Part shown: positions 25,730 to 34,319 of the stretch, one piece after another
Layout of the letters: each line of letters begins with the position of its first letter
How positions within the stretch are numbered: the stretch's first letter is position 1
Assembly: GCA_036743375.1 (NCBI GenBank)
Contig: DAINPP010000007.1
Coordinates: 1 to 64,000 of the forward strand
DNA: 64,000 nt
Reading direction: 5' to 3'
Origin: DAINPP01 sp036743375
Lineage (GTDB): Bacteria; Thermotogota; Thermotogae; MWEM01
Translations under genes and position numbers: made by a program
Notes under the pieces: model-generated
Databases searched by the model: none
Seen by the model: the letters and a program-made list of their open reading frames with translations, nothing else
What the model was told of the DNA's origin: nothing

Positions 25730-27904
25730 ATGAATTTTCCAGAAGAATATAATAATACGAATCCTGAAAAGAACGTGAAGCTTAAGACCAGAAGGGGGAA
25801 ACCGCTTCCCCTTGGGGCAACTGTTGACAGTGGTGGTGTGAATTTCTCGATCTTTTCAAGAAATGCCGTCGGGATGACCCTTGAGTTGTATCAGGCCTAT
25901 TTCGATGAAAAGCCGTCCCATGTCTTTCAATTAGACAGCATAAAAAATAAGACGGGTGATATCTGGCATATCTATATAGAGGGGATAGAATGCGGCCAAT
26001 TTTACGGTTACCGTGCGCAGGGTCCTTATGAACCCCACAGCGGTATGCGTTTCAATCCGAATAAACTACTCACGGATCCCTATGCGAGGGCCATCTCCGG
26101 CGCCTATAACTGGGATCAGGAGTATGCCTACGGTTATGATAAAAATTCACCGTTAAGGGATCTGTCCTATTCCGAGCTGGATTCAGCGAGGAGTCCCGCG
26201 AAGAGTATCGTCGTCTGTGATCAGGAATATGACTGGGAAGGGGAACAGGCTCTGAGAATTCCGATGCAGGATACGGTCATCTATGAGATGCACGTCAGAT
26301 TTTTTACCGAATCCGATACGTCTCAATGTGAACTTCCTGGAACCTTTCACGGTATTACCGAGAAGATAGATCATTTAAAGGAACTTGGTGTGACGACGAT
26401 AGAACTGATGCCGATATTTGAATTCAACGTGAATTCGAATATCAACATCAATCCCGATACGGGAGAACAGCTGATCAACGCCTGGGGTTACGACCCATTG
26501 GCCTTTTTTGCCGTTGAGAGTTCCTATACGCATTGTATCGGAATAGGGGATCAGGTGGTGCTGTTTAAAGACTTCATGAAGGCCATGCACAAAGCCGGAA
26601 TAGAAGTTCTGATCGATGTGGTTTACAATCATACCGGGGAAGGCGGTCAGGATGGTCCGACACTTTCTTTCAGGGGCTTGGACAATGCGGTTTATTATCT
26701 GCTGAATCTTCAGGATAAGCGTTTTTACATGAATTATTCCGGATGTGGAAATACGCTGAACTGTAACAAGACGGTTGTGAAACAGATGATCATCGACAGC
26801 TTGAGATACTGGGTGACCGAGATGCATATAGACGGGTTCCGCTTTGATCTCGCGGCGATTCTCGGACGTTCCACCAAGGGGGAATGGATAGGGGACTTTT
26901 CACTCCTGAAGGAGATTTCCGATGATCCGATCCTTTCAAAATCGAAATTGATTGCAGAAGGATGGGATGCCGGCGGAGGCTATTATGTCGGTGAATTCCC
27001 GAAAGGCTGGGCCGAGTGGAACGGTAAATTCAGAGATGTCATCAGACGTTTCATCCGTGGAGACAAGGGCATGGTTCCAGAGCTCGCTACGCGAATTGCC
27101 GGGAGTTCGGATCTTTATGACAAACCGGGAAGGAAGCCGTTTGACAGCATCAATTTTATCACCGCACATGATGGGTTTACCATGTGGGATCTCATCTCCT
27201 ATAACAACAAGCATAATGATCAGAACGGCGAGGACAATCGTGACGGCACCAATGATAATTTCAGCTACAATCACGGGGTTGAAGGTGAAACGGATGATCC
27301 GGAAATCAATGCACTCCGAAAGAGGCAGATGAAAAACATGCTGACCATTCTGATGGTCTCTCAGGGGATTCCGATGATCCTCATGGGGGATGAGATGTGC
27401 CGGACGCAGAAAGGAAACAACAACGCCTATTGTCATGATAACGAGATAACCTGGATGGACTGGACGCTCAAGGAAAAGAATCGTGAGATCTTCGATTATT
27501 TTAAAAATATGATACGTTTCAGGAAGAACCATAACTGCCTCAGGAGGGAACATTTCTTTACGGGAAAGTGGACCAAACACGGTGTCAGGGATATTACCTG
27601 GCATGGGATCAAGTCCTATAACCCGGACTGGGGATATCATTCTCATACGCTTGCCTTTGTCATCAGCGGGACAGACCTTGATCTGTTCACCGTTCAGGAT
27701 AATGATATTTATGTGGCGATGAATTTCTACGATCAGCCACTCGATTTTGAATTACCGATGACGAATCACGGTAAGTGGTACAGGGTTGCGGATACATCCC
27801 TCGAATCGGGGAAGGATTTTGTTGAAGATGGAATAGCGGTAGAGAACACCATTTACAGAGTCCGTGAGAAGAGCATTGTGGTGATGCTCAACAAAAGGGG
27901 ATGA
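25730..27904 (+). CDS. glgX: Glycogen debranching enzyme (GlgX/TreX type, GH13)
   Basis: A 724-residue GH13 enzyme with an N-terminal CBM48 (GATVDSGGVNFSIFSRNA; YGYRAQGPYEP). It cleaves alpha-1,6 branch points of glycogen or limit dextrins. Catalytic residues by motif are Asp373 (DGFRFDLA, nucleophile), Glu410 (IAEGWDAGG, acid/base; relatives often have AEPWD) and Asp481 (TAHDGFT). No signal peptide, so it is cytoplasmic. CGGAGG precedes ATG. The MA-type peptidase gene starts directly at its stop codon. The GH57 branching enzyme at 43.4 kb would act in the same polymer's metabolism. Confidence 0.93.
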   Translation: MNFPEEYNNTNPEKNVKLKTRRGKPLPLGATVDSGGVNFSIFSRNAVGMTLELYQAYFDEKPSHVFQLDSIKNKTGDIWHIYIEGIECGQFYGYRAQGPYEPHSGMRFNPNKLLTDPYARAISGAYNWDQEYAYGYDKNSPLRDLSYSELDSARSPAKSIVVCDQEYDWEGEQALRIPMQDTVIYEMHVRFFTESDTSQCELPGTFHGITEKIDHLKELGVTTIELMPIFEFNVNSNININPDTGEQLINAWGYDPLAFFAVESSYTHCIGIGDQVVLFKDFMKAMHKAGIEVLIDVVYNHTGEGGQDGPTLSFRGLDNAVYYLLNLQDKRFYMNYSGCGNTLNCNKTVVKQMIIDSLRYWVTEMHIDGFRFDLAAILGRSTKGEWIGDFSLLKEISDDPILSKSKLIAEGWDAGGGYYVGEFPKGWAEWNGKFRDVIRRFIRGDKGMVPELATRIAGSSDLYDKPGRKPFDSINFITAHDGFTMWDLISYNNKHNDQNGEDNRDGTNDNFSYNHGVEGETDDPEINALRKRQMKNMLTILMVSQGIPMILMGDEMCRTQKGNNNAYCHDNEITWMDWTLKEKNREIFDYFKNMIRFRKNHNCLRREHFFTGKWTKHGVRDITWHGIKSYNPDWGYHSHTLAFVISGTDLDLFTVQDNDIYVAMNFYDQPLDFELPMTNHGKWYRVADTSLESGKDFVEDGIAVENTIYRVREKSIVVMLNKRG

Positions 27905-28768
27905 ATGATAAAACAAATTAACGGTTTGATCGTCTTGTTTTTACTGCTTTCAGTAACAGTTTTTTCAATTACTCTCGAATTTGACAGGACAACGCCCCTG
28001 TATCTGAAAAATTTTATTGAGAAGCATATCGTGAGGATCTCGGATGATCTTGAACAATTGTGGCAGACCACACTTGAATTTCCCATAGAAATAAAAATTG
28101 AAAAGCAGCGTGGAATGGGAGCCAGTGGTGAGGCCGCTTTTGACGGGGAGAGCTTCTACCTGTTTCTGACACCTGTGGCCTCAGCGATACCCGATCTCCT
28201 GGAACATGAAATGATGCATATTTATACCTTTCAATGGTTATACGATTATCGGATCAATGCGGCTCCGCTTTGGTTTATCGAAGGGCTTGCCGTGTGGTAT
28301 GAATCCCATTCGATCGATTCGATCAGAGAACTTGATCCAGCTTCACTGCTGAAGGAAATCAACATTCTCGATGTAGAACAGTATCCCGAAGGGGCGGCTT
28401 TTTCGAGATATTATCAGTTTCTTGCGGATTTTTTCTATGAGCTGGATTCGGAAGTGGATATAAGGGCTTCTTTCAGCGAGATTCTATCCCGAATCAAGAC
28501 GGATGGGGATTTTATCTCGGCGATGACCGGCAGTCGTGAAAGATTTTACGATTTGTATGGAAACTGGCGCTGGAAAAGATTTTTTGCCTCGCTTGGAGGC
28601 TTTATTTATCTGCAGCTCAGTTGGGTGCTCCCTGCCTGTACGATCATCATCCTCGGCCTGTTTTATCTGTTCAGGCGATCTCGATATAAGGACGGGGACC
28701 TGCGTGAACTTGAGCGATTATACGGTAAACGGTACTGGGAAAAGCCTGATGACCCCCCCGAAGATTAA
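27905..28768 (+). CDS. Membrane-anchored putative zinc metallopeptidase (MA-like gluzincin)
   Basis: A 287-residue protein with an N-terminal hydrophobic segment (residues 5-22, signal or anchor) and a membrane helix at about 233-257 followed by a basic tail. The extracytoplasmic domain has the zinc motif HEMMH at 101-105 and, downstream, WFIEGLAVWYES with Glu126 as the likely third ligand; this HExxH...E spacing with an EGLA motif is that of MA-like (PF13485-type) peptidases. The substrate is unknown. It is translationally coupled to glgX (adjacent stop and ATG), although a functional tie is not obvious. Its 3' end overlaps the convergent GGDEF gene by four bases. Confidence 0.75.
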   Translation: MIKQINGLIVLFLLLSVTVFSITLEFDRTTPLYLKNFIEKHIVRISDDLEQLWQTTLEFPIEIKIEKQRGMGASGEAAFDGESFYLFLTPVASAIPDLLEHEMMHIYTFQWLYDYRINAAPLWFIEGLAVWYESHSIDSIRELDPASLLKEINILDVEQYPEGAAFSRYYQFLADFFYELDSEVDIRASFSEILSRIKTDGDFISAMTGSRERFYDLYGNWRWKRFFASLGGFIYLQLSWVLPACTIIILGLFYLFRRSRYKDGDLRELERLYGKRYWEKPDDPPED

Positions 28769-31242
28769 AAATCAAAATTTATACTGAGCTCGTCATAATT
28801 ATTTTTATCATCAAAGCATACAACCTTGTTTTTTCCCGCTTTTTTGGCCTTATAAAGGGCGATATCGGCCTGCTTTTCAAGTTGTTTGAAGTCGTCATAT
28901 TCCCTGTTTTCAATGGAATTAACACCAAAACTCATCGTTATGCTGAAGGGAAACAGTCGAATCTTTTCTACTTCTATTCGGATCTTTTCAGCGACCTTCT
29001 CCGCTCCTGCAAGATTTGTGTTCGGAAGGATGATGGAAAATTCCTCCCCACCGAACCGGGCGGCAATATCGAATTTTCTTATGTTATCAAGAATGATCCT
29101 GGAAATTTCTTTGAGCACTTCGTCCCCCGTCTGATGTCCGTAAGTATCGTTGACTTTTTTGAAGGAGTCGATGTCGCAGATCACGTAAGCAAGAGGGGTG
29201 CTGTAGCGTATGGCCTTTTCAAATTCCTCTCTGAAACGATCTTCATAGTACCATCTGCTGTAGAGGTTGGTCAGTGAATCGTAGATACTCTGTTGCATGT
29301 ATAATGTGTTTTTAATGAACAGGGACAATATCGGTTCTATTTCATTCAGAAAGATTCTGAAAAACTCCTCGTCAAGGAATTCGGTAGAATTCTCATTGAT
29401 CAGATAGACGATGATGCTTCTTTTCTCATCGATGACATAGGTTTTTTTGACCTTTAACGGAGAGAAAAAGGTTAAATCCTCACTTTCAACGAATACGATC
29501 AGCTCACGGTCATCTCTGATCCTTTCAAAATTGATCTCATAATATTCCGTAATATTGTGGTTTTCCGTCAGAATGATCAGACTTCTTCTCGCTTTTGTAA
29601 AACTGCTGATCCAGTACAGGATTTGTTTCAAGGTGTTTGGAAGATCATAATTCAGATCAATACATCGCGAAAATTCCATGATCTCATCCATGACCTTTAT
29701 TTTCTTTATGTTGGATTCACAGATATAGCGGCAGCTTGTGAATTTTGAGATGATCTCACTGTCTCCATTGTCGGCAATGAATCCCTCGATAGAATCCCTC
29801 AGACCGAGAAGATCCGTCTCGTTGGCCGGCATGATATTGTTTATAAATTTTGCGGCGTTGAGAAATCCCGTCTGTTTATACAGCATCAGGGCCTTTCCAA
29901 GGTGGAATCTGGCTTCTTCATAGTTTTCCAACATTAGGCAGGAACGTCCCAGGACTTCGTTCAACAGGGCTACCAGTAGCTTCATATCAGATATTTGCTG
30001 CTCGGCAAGGCTTTGTTTTACCAGTTTATGAAAAATATCCGGAATAAATCTGGTAAATTTATCCATAAATCCGACCAATGCCTCTTCTATCCATAAGGTG
30101 TTATTACTTTTAAAAAAGGCGTTGAAATAGAACTCCAACTCCTCTTTATCGTTGATCATTCCAAAATTCAAGAGATTTTCAAATCCGAATCCCGCATGCT
30201 TGTAATCAAAATTTTCAAATCTTCTTCGGGCTTCCGCATAATCTGAAAATATCAGGGGGATAACGGCCCACAGTCTCTCGCATCGTCCCTCTGTTTCTAT
30301 GTCCCTCGATGTGTTTAATGCCCTTTGTATATGTTTTTCGGCGGCCTCTCGGTCCTTATTGTACATATGATATATGGCTTCAAGATAATAGGAATAGGAA
30401 AGCGACAATCTGTTGCCCGTCTTTTTGGCACTTTTCTGGATGGCGCGGATTCTTTTCCAGAAACTTTCCGTATCGCCCGAATAGATGAAGAAATAAGCCC
30501 ATTGTTTTTCTATTTCCATGATCAGATTCTGATCGGGGAAATAGGCGGTGATCTGAGAAATTCGTTCTAAGATGTTGATTCCTTTTCTGTCCGGATAATT
30601 AATCACGTAAAATTCGGCAAGTGTTACATAAATGCGTGCGGTCAGAAAATAGAGTCTCGTCTTTTCTACGAGTTGAAAACTCTTATGCATCATCGCCTCG
30701 GAAAGCGTCATCATTCCCCTTTTTTCGTAGTAGGACCCTATCAGCGAATAGGTATAAGAAAGCAGGATGATCAGTAATTCTCCGGCCTTCTCTTCATCTA
30801 TCTGCTTGAGCATAGTCGACAGGATAGAGAAAGAATTTTCATATTCTTCCATTTTAAAAAGCAGCAGGGCATGCATATAGCTATTAAAGTAATGGCGAAA
30901 AGATTCCGCGTGTGGTTTGAAGGAATCCGGAGCGATTTGTCTGTGTCCTTTGGAATAAGCATAGGCCTCTTTGTATTTTTTCTGTTTTATCAGGCAAAAA
31001 AGGTTAATTCCATCGTATGCTTGCTGGGGTGGAAGTTGCTGAAGTAGCGTCTCAGGACATGTTCCCGTTTTTAAGAGGTTAAGCAGGATCAGCCATTCGA
31101 TCAGACGCGGAGGAACCTCTTCCGCTTTCAGAAAGTCAACTGCTTCTTCCGCCTTTTTTAAAGCCTCACTCATAGAAAGGTTTTCATAAAAGCATCTTCT
31201 TGATTCTATTATCCGTTCGGCAGCCTTCTTTCGATAATCCAT
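28765..31242 (-). CDS. TPR-like repeat protein with C-terminal GGDEF (diguanylate cyclase)
   Basis: An 825-residue soluble protein. Residues 1-500 are helical and look like degenerate TPR units (for example EARFHLGKALMLYKQTGF); 510-640 may be a GAF-like sensor; the GGDEF domain begins near 660. The active motif is GGEEF at 731-735 in ARFGGEEFSII, with RKFD, an inhibitory site, five residues before, so an active and feedback-inhibited cyclase is expected. No membrane segments. It starts 14 bases after nrdG and is the third gene of the nrd operon. Similar multi-domain TPR-GGDEF proteins are common in Thermotogota, but the signal is unknown. Confidence 0.85.
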   Translation of the reverse strand: MDYRKKAAERIIESRRCFYENLSMSEALKKAEEAVDFLKAEEVPPRLIEWLILLNLLKTGTCPETLLQQLPPQQAYDGINLFCLIKQKKYKEAYAYSKGHRQIAPDSFKPHAESFRHYFNSYMHALLLFKMEEYENSFSILSTMLKQIDEEKAGELLIILLSYTYSLIGSYYEKRGMMTLSEAMMHKSFQLVEKTRLYFLTARIYVTLAEFYVINYPDRKGINILERISQITAYFPDQNLIMEIEKQWAYFFIYSGDTESFWKRIRAIQKSAKKTGNRLSLSYSYYLEAIYHMYNKDREAAEKHIQRALNTSRDIETEGRCERLWAVIPLIFSDYAEARRRFENFDYKHAGFGFENLLNFGMINDKEELEFYFNAFFKSNNTLWIEEALVGFMDKFTRFIPDIFHKLVKQSLAEQQISDMKLLVALLNEVLGRSCLMLENYEEARFHLGKALMLYKQTGFLNAAKFINNIMPANETDLLGLRDSIEGFIADNGDSEIISKFTSCRYICESNIKKIKVMDEIMEFSRCIDLNYDLPNTLKQILYWISSFTKARRSLIILTENHNITEYYEINFERIRDDRELIVFVESEDLTFFSPLKVKKTYVIDEKRSIIVYLINENSTEFLDEEFFRIFLNEIEPILSLFIKNTLYMQQSIYDSLTNLYSRWYYEDRFREEFEKAIRYSTPLAYVICDIDSFKKVNDTYGHQTGDEVLKEISRIILDNIRKFDIAARFGGEEFSIILPNTNLAGAEKVAEKIRIEVEKIRLFPFSITMSFGVNSIENREYDDFKQLEKQADIALYKAKKAGKNKVVCFDDKNNYDELSINFDF

Positions 31243-31256
31243 TTCCCCCCCAGATG

Positions 31257-31922
31257 TTACACACCACGTATTATTGAATTAACCCCGTTATTACAAATTA
31301 TATCATTTATTTTTTTTATTTCATAATCTGAAAAGTTTCTCTCATTAATTTCCAATGGTCGATATTTTTGCAGGGTTATTTTGTTGATATTATTTCTTCT
31401 CAAAATTTCAATAATAGAAGATAGGTTCTCAAAATTTACATATTCGGGGAAAAGTGTTATTCTTATTTCAAAATGATTAAAAGATTGGATTTCTTTGAGA
31501 GACGCCTCGATCCCTTTCATGGATACTGTTGAAAAGGGGGAATAGTCTAAGGCCTTAAAATCCATCGCACAAAAATCGGCGATTTGTGATAATTTTCTGA
31601 TCATGTCGGGTGATGAGCCGTTTGTGTCGATCTTCAACAGTCTTTCGGGGAATTTTTCCTTAAAGTGTTTCGCAAAATGAACGAGATCCTGCCCATAAAG
31701 CGTCGGTTCCCCACCGCTGACTACGAGAGCATCCAGTAGATGATATCTTTTTTGAAAATAAGAGAATACCTCCTCTTCGGAGATATTCCCTTCGATTTTT
31801 TTGATCAATGATTTATTGTGACAGTATTTACAGTTAAAGTTGCACCCTGAGGTAAACAGGGTCATTGCCACTTTTTTCGGATAATCTGTCAGACTCAGTT
31901 TTTGCCAACCTGCGAATTTCAT
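31257..31922 (-). CDS. nrdG: Anaerobic ribonucleotide reductase activating protein (radical SAM)
   Basis: A 221-residue radical SAM enzyme. The cluster motif is GCNFNCKYCHN with Cys27, Cys31 and Cys34. The N-terminus MKFAGWQKLSLTDYPKKVA is typical of NrdG-type activases, which generate the glycyl radical on NrdD. Translation from ATG 31922 lies inside the nrdD frame: the two overlap by 89 bases in different frames. The family N-terminus fits this start well, so the overlap appears to be real. Confidence 0.92.
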   Translation of the reverse strand: MKFAGWQKLSLTDYPKKVAMTLFTSGCNFNCKYCHNKSLIKKIEGNISEEEVFSYFQKRYHLLDALVVSGGEPTLYGQDLVHFAKHFKEKFPERLLKIDTNGSSPDMIRKLSQIADFCAMDFKALDYSPFSTVSMKGIEASLKEIQSFNHFEIRITLFPEYVNFENLSSIIEILRRNNINKITLQKYRPLEINERNFSDYEIKKINDIICNNGVNSIIRGV

Positions 31923-34011
31923 CTGTTACCCCTTCAATTCCGATTTTGTAGGTCTTTCTCTGCTTGAATTCCTGCTGTTTTCCGTCGTTCCAATGCTGAA
32001 CGGGTCTGTAATATCCGGTGATTCTGGAATAGGTCTCCGTCGGTTTCCCACATTCAGGACATTCATAAACTTCTCCGTTCAGATACCCGTGATCCGGGCA
32101 GATGGAATAAGTGGGTGAGAGGGTGAAGAACGGGATTTTGTAATTGTATGAGATCTTTTTTACCATTTCCCTCGCGGTTTCCCAGTCCTGTATCCTCTCT
32201 CCGAGGAAGGCGTGGAACATGGTCCCCCCTGTATATTTTCTCTGAAGACCTTCCTGTATGTCAAGCGCTTCAAACAGATTATCTGTGAAATTGACAGGAA
32301 GATGTGTAGAGTTTGTATAAAACGGTGTGTCTTCTCCCGCCGTTATGATATCCGGATATCTCTTTAGATCGTGTTTTGCCAGTCTGTAAGAGGTTGATTC
32401 CGCCGGTGTTGCTTCGAGGTTGTACAGATTACCCGTTTCTTCCTGGAAATCTGCCAATCTGTTTCTCATTCTGTCGAGAACCCGCTTGGAAAAAGCCAGG
32501 GCCTCTTCATTATCTATGCTTTTATTTATCCATTTGGCATTCAGACAGGCTTCATTCATTCCGATCAGACCGATAGTGGAAAAATGATTGTTAAAATGTT
32601 TCAGATAATGTTTGGTGTACGGATACAATCCGAGATCATTGAGTTTTGCGATGACTCTCCTCTTGATTTCAAGGCTTCTCTTTGCGATTTCCATATATTT
32701 TTCGAGGCGCGTAAAAAATTCATCTTCCGTGCTGCTGAGATAGGCGAATCTCGGAAGATTCAACGTGACGACTCCGATAGAACCCGTGAATTCATCAGAA
32801 CCAAAAAGGCCCCCACCCCTTCTTCTGAGTTCTCTTTTATCCAGTTGAAGCCGGCAACACATACTTCTGACGTCACTGGGATCGAGATCGGAGTTGACAA
32901 AGTTCTGGAAGTTGGGGGTTCCGTACTTTGCAGTCATCTCAAACAAGAGTGGTACGTTTTCGTTGTCCCAATCAAAGTCTCTCGTTATATTGTACGTTGG
33001 AATGGGATACTGAAAACCTCTTCCCGCATAATCTCCCTCGAGCATGACTTCGATAAACGCCTTGTTGATCACGTTCATTTCCTTCTGGCAATCTCCGTAG
33101 GTAAAATTCTGCTCCTCTCCGCCGACGATAGCCGGTTTATCCTTGAGATCGGCAGGGACCATCCAGTCCAGTGTGATATTTGAAAACGGGGATTGTGTCC
33201 CCCATCGGCTTGGCGTATTTACTCCGAATACAAAGGATTGTATGGCCTGTTTGGTTGATTTGTAGTCCAGATTGTCTGTTTTCACAAAGGGGGCGAGATA
33301 GGTATCAAATGAGCTGAATGCCTGCGCCCCGGCCCATTCGTTCTGAAGAACACCAAGAAAGTTAACCATCTGATTTGATAGTGTTGACAGGTGCTTTGCC
33401 GGTGCACTGGTGATCTTTCCGGTCACACCTCCCAGGCCTTCTTCTATCAGTTGTCTGAGACTCCATCCGGCACAATACCCGGAAAGCATTGAGAGGTCGT
33501 GAATGTGCATATCTCCGTCTTTGTGTGCTTTTCCGATTTCTTCATCGTAGAGCTCGTTCAGCCAGTAATTGGCTATGATTGTTCCGCTGTTGTGAAGAAT
33601 CAACCCGCCGATGGAATAGGATACGGTGCTGTTTTCCTTGACACGCCAGTCGGCTTTATCGAGATAATCATTGACGGTTGAGGAGAAATTCAACATATCC
33701 TTGGTCAGTTCTCTGATATTCTGATGCTGTTTTCTGTAGATGATATAAGCCTTGGCAACATCTGAGAAACCTGATTCTTCGAGGACTCTTTCCACACTAT
33801 CCTGAACCTCTTCAATTTCTATGATATTATTGACCATTTTTGACTGAAATTTAGACACCGCTCTCAGTGAAAGGAGCTGAAGGATATCTTCGTTATAATT
33901 TGAGTCGGTTGCATCGAACGCCTTTTTGATGGCATTCTGAATTCTGTCTATCTGAAAATCTGCAACCTTTCCGTCTCTCTTCCGGATGCCCATAAGACCT
34001 TTTCTTTCCAT
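31834..34011 (-). CDS. nrdD: Anaerobic ribonucleoside-triphosphate reductase (class III)
   Basis: A 725-residue glycyl-radical enzyme that makes dNTPs without oxygen. An N-terminal ATP-cone allosteric domain (IRKRDGKVADFQIDRIQNAI) precedes the barrel. Active-site cysteines are in RSMCCRLQL. The glycyl radical is Gly666 in SRITGYYRPVQHW, and a CPDHG/CPECG zinc site comes just before. The last 30 or so residues extend past the usual end (QRKTYKI) into the nrdG start region in another frame. GGGGGT precedes ATG. Controlled by the promoter and NrdR-like boxes at 34069-34118. Confidence 0.95.
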   Translation of the reverse strand: MERKGLMGIRKRDGKVADFQIDRIQNAIKKAFDATDSNYNEDILQLLSLRAVSKFQSKMVNNIIEIEEVQDSVERVLEESGFSDVAKAYIIYRKQHQNIRELTKDMLNFSSTVNDYLDKADWRVKENSTVSYSIGGLILHNSGTIIANYWLNELYDEEIGKAHKDGDMHIHDLSMLSGYCAGWSLRQLIEEGLGGVTGKITSAPAKHLSTLSNQMVNFLGVLQNEWAGAQAFSSFDTYLAPFVKTDNLDYKSTKQAIQSFVFGVNTPSRWGTQSPFSNITLDWMVPADLKDKPAIVGGEEQNFTYGDCQKEMNVINKAFIEVMLEGDYAGRGFQYPIPTYNITRDFDWDNENVPLLFEMTAKYGTPNFQNFVNSDLDPSDVRSMCCRLQLDKRELRRRGGGLFGSDEFTGSIGVVTLNLPRFAYLSSTEDEFFTRLEKYMEIAKRSLEIKRRVIAKLNDLGLYPYTKHYLKHFNNHFSTIGLIGMNEACLNAKWINKSIDNEEALAFSKRVLDRMRNRLADFQEETGNLYNLEATPAESTSYRLAKHDLKRYPDIITAGEDTPFYTNSTHLPVNFTDNLFEALDIQEGLQRKYTGGTMFHAFLGERIQDWETAREMVKKISYNYKIPFFTLSPTYSICPDHGYLNGEVYECPECGKPTETYSRITGYYRPVQHWNDGKQQEFKQRKTYKIGIEGVTDEIRRLAKTESDRLSEKSGNDPVYLRVQL

Positions 34012-34068
34012 TTTTATTACCCCCAGTTTTAATGAAGATTGTGTGCGTTTTTTTCAACGGCGTGGATT

Positions 34069-34097
34069 ATTATACAATATATTGTGGTACGTGTCAA
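34069..34097 (-). promoter_or_regulatory. Consensus promoter of nrdD-nrdG-GGDEF operon
   Basis: On the - strand, TTGACA (34097-34092) and TATAAT (34074-34069) are separated by exactly 17 bases, a perfect sigma-70-type promoter. The spacer and the upstream side carry NrdR-like boxes. The predicted start is about 50 bases before the nrdD ATG. Confidence 0.88.
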
Positions 34098-34118
34098 TGC
34101 TGACACAATTTGTTGTAT
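34073..34118. promoter_or_regulatory. Pair of NrdR-like boxes
   Basis: Two imperfect palindromes: TACAATATATTGTGGT at 34073-34088 and ACACAATTTGTTGTAT at 34103-34118. Their centres are 30 bases apart, close to three helical turns, as is usual for NrdR operators. The first fills the -10/-35 spacer of the nrdD promoter and the second lies just upstream of -35. Repression when dNTP or ATP levels are high is inferred from the known regulon; nrdR itself is not in the window. Confidence 0.75.
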
Positions 34119-34183
34119 TTAGACATCTGCTGAAAGGGGGTGATAATGATAAAAAGAAGGTGTTTTTTTTTATTTTTAATGAC

Positions 34184-34212
34184 TTGAAATTCCTGTTTTT
34201 TTCTGATACAAT
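34184..34212 (+). promoter_or_regulatory. Promoter of tRNA-Thr(CGU)-tilS
   Basis: TTGAAA at 34184-34189 and TACAAT at 34207-34212 with a 17-base spacer and a TGA extension of the -10. It lies 17 bases before the tRNA. Confidence 0.8.
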
Positions 34213-34229
34213 ACTAAGGTTGAAAGAGA

Positions 34230-34305
34230 GCCAGTGTAGCTCAGTTGGCAGAGCGGCTCATTCGTAATGAGCAGGTCGCAGGTTCGACTCCTGTCCCTGG
34301 CTCCA
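34230..34305 (+). tRNA. tRNA-Thr (anticodon CGU)
   Basis: A 76-base cloverleaf with the 3' CCA encoded. The anticodon loop TTCGTAA gives CGU, which reads ACG. The D-loop (AGCTCAGTTGG) and T-loop (GGTTCGACTCC) are canonical. The acceptor stem GCCAGTG/CCCTGGC has one mismatch at pair 6-67 (T against C). tilS begins 14 bases later in the same transcript. Confidence 0.93.
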
Positions 34306-34319
34306 TTTTGGAGAAAGAT

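Noticed and set aside
34245..34319. Upstream extension of the tilS frame
   Set aside because: It runs through the tRNA-Thr gene; the ATG at 34320 has a proper ribosome site.
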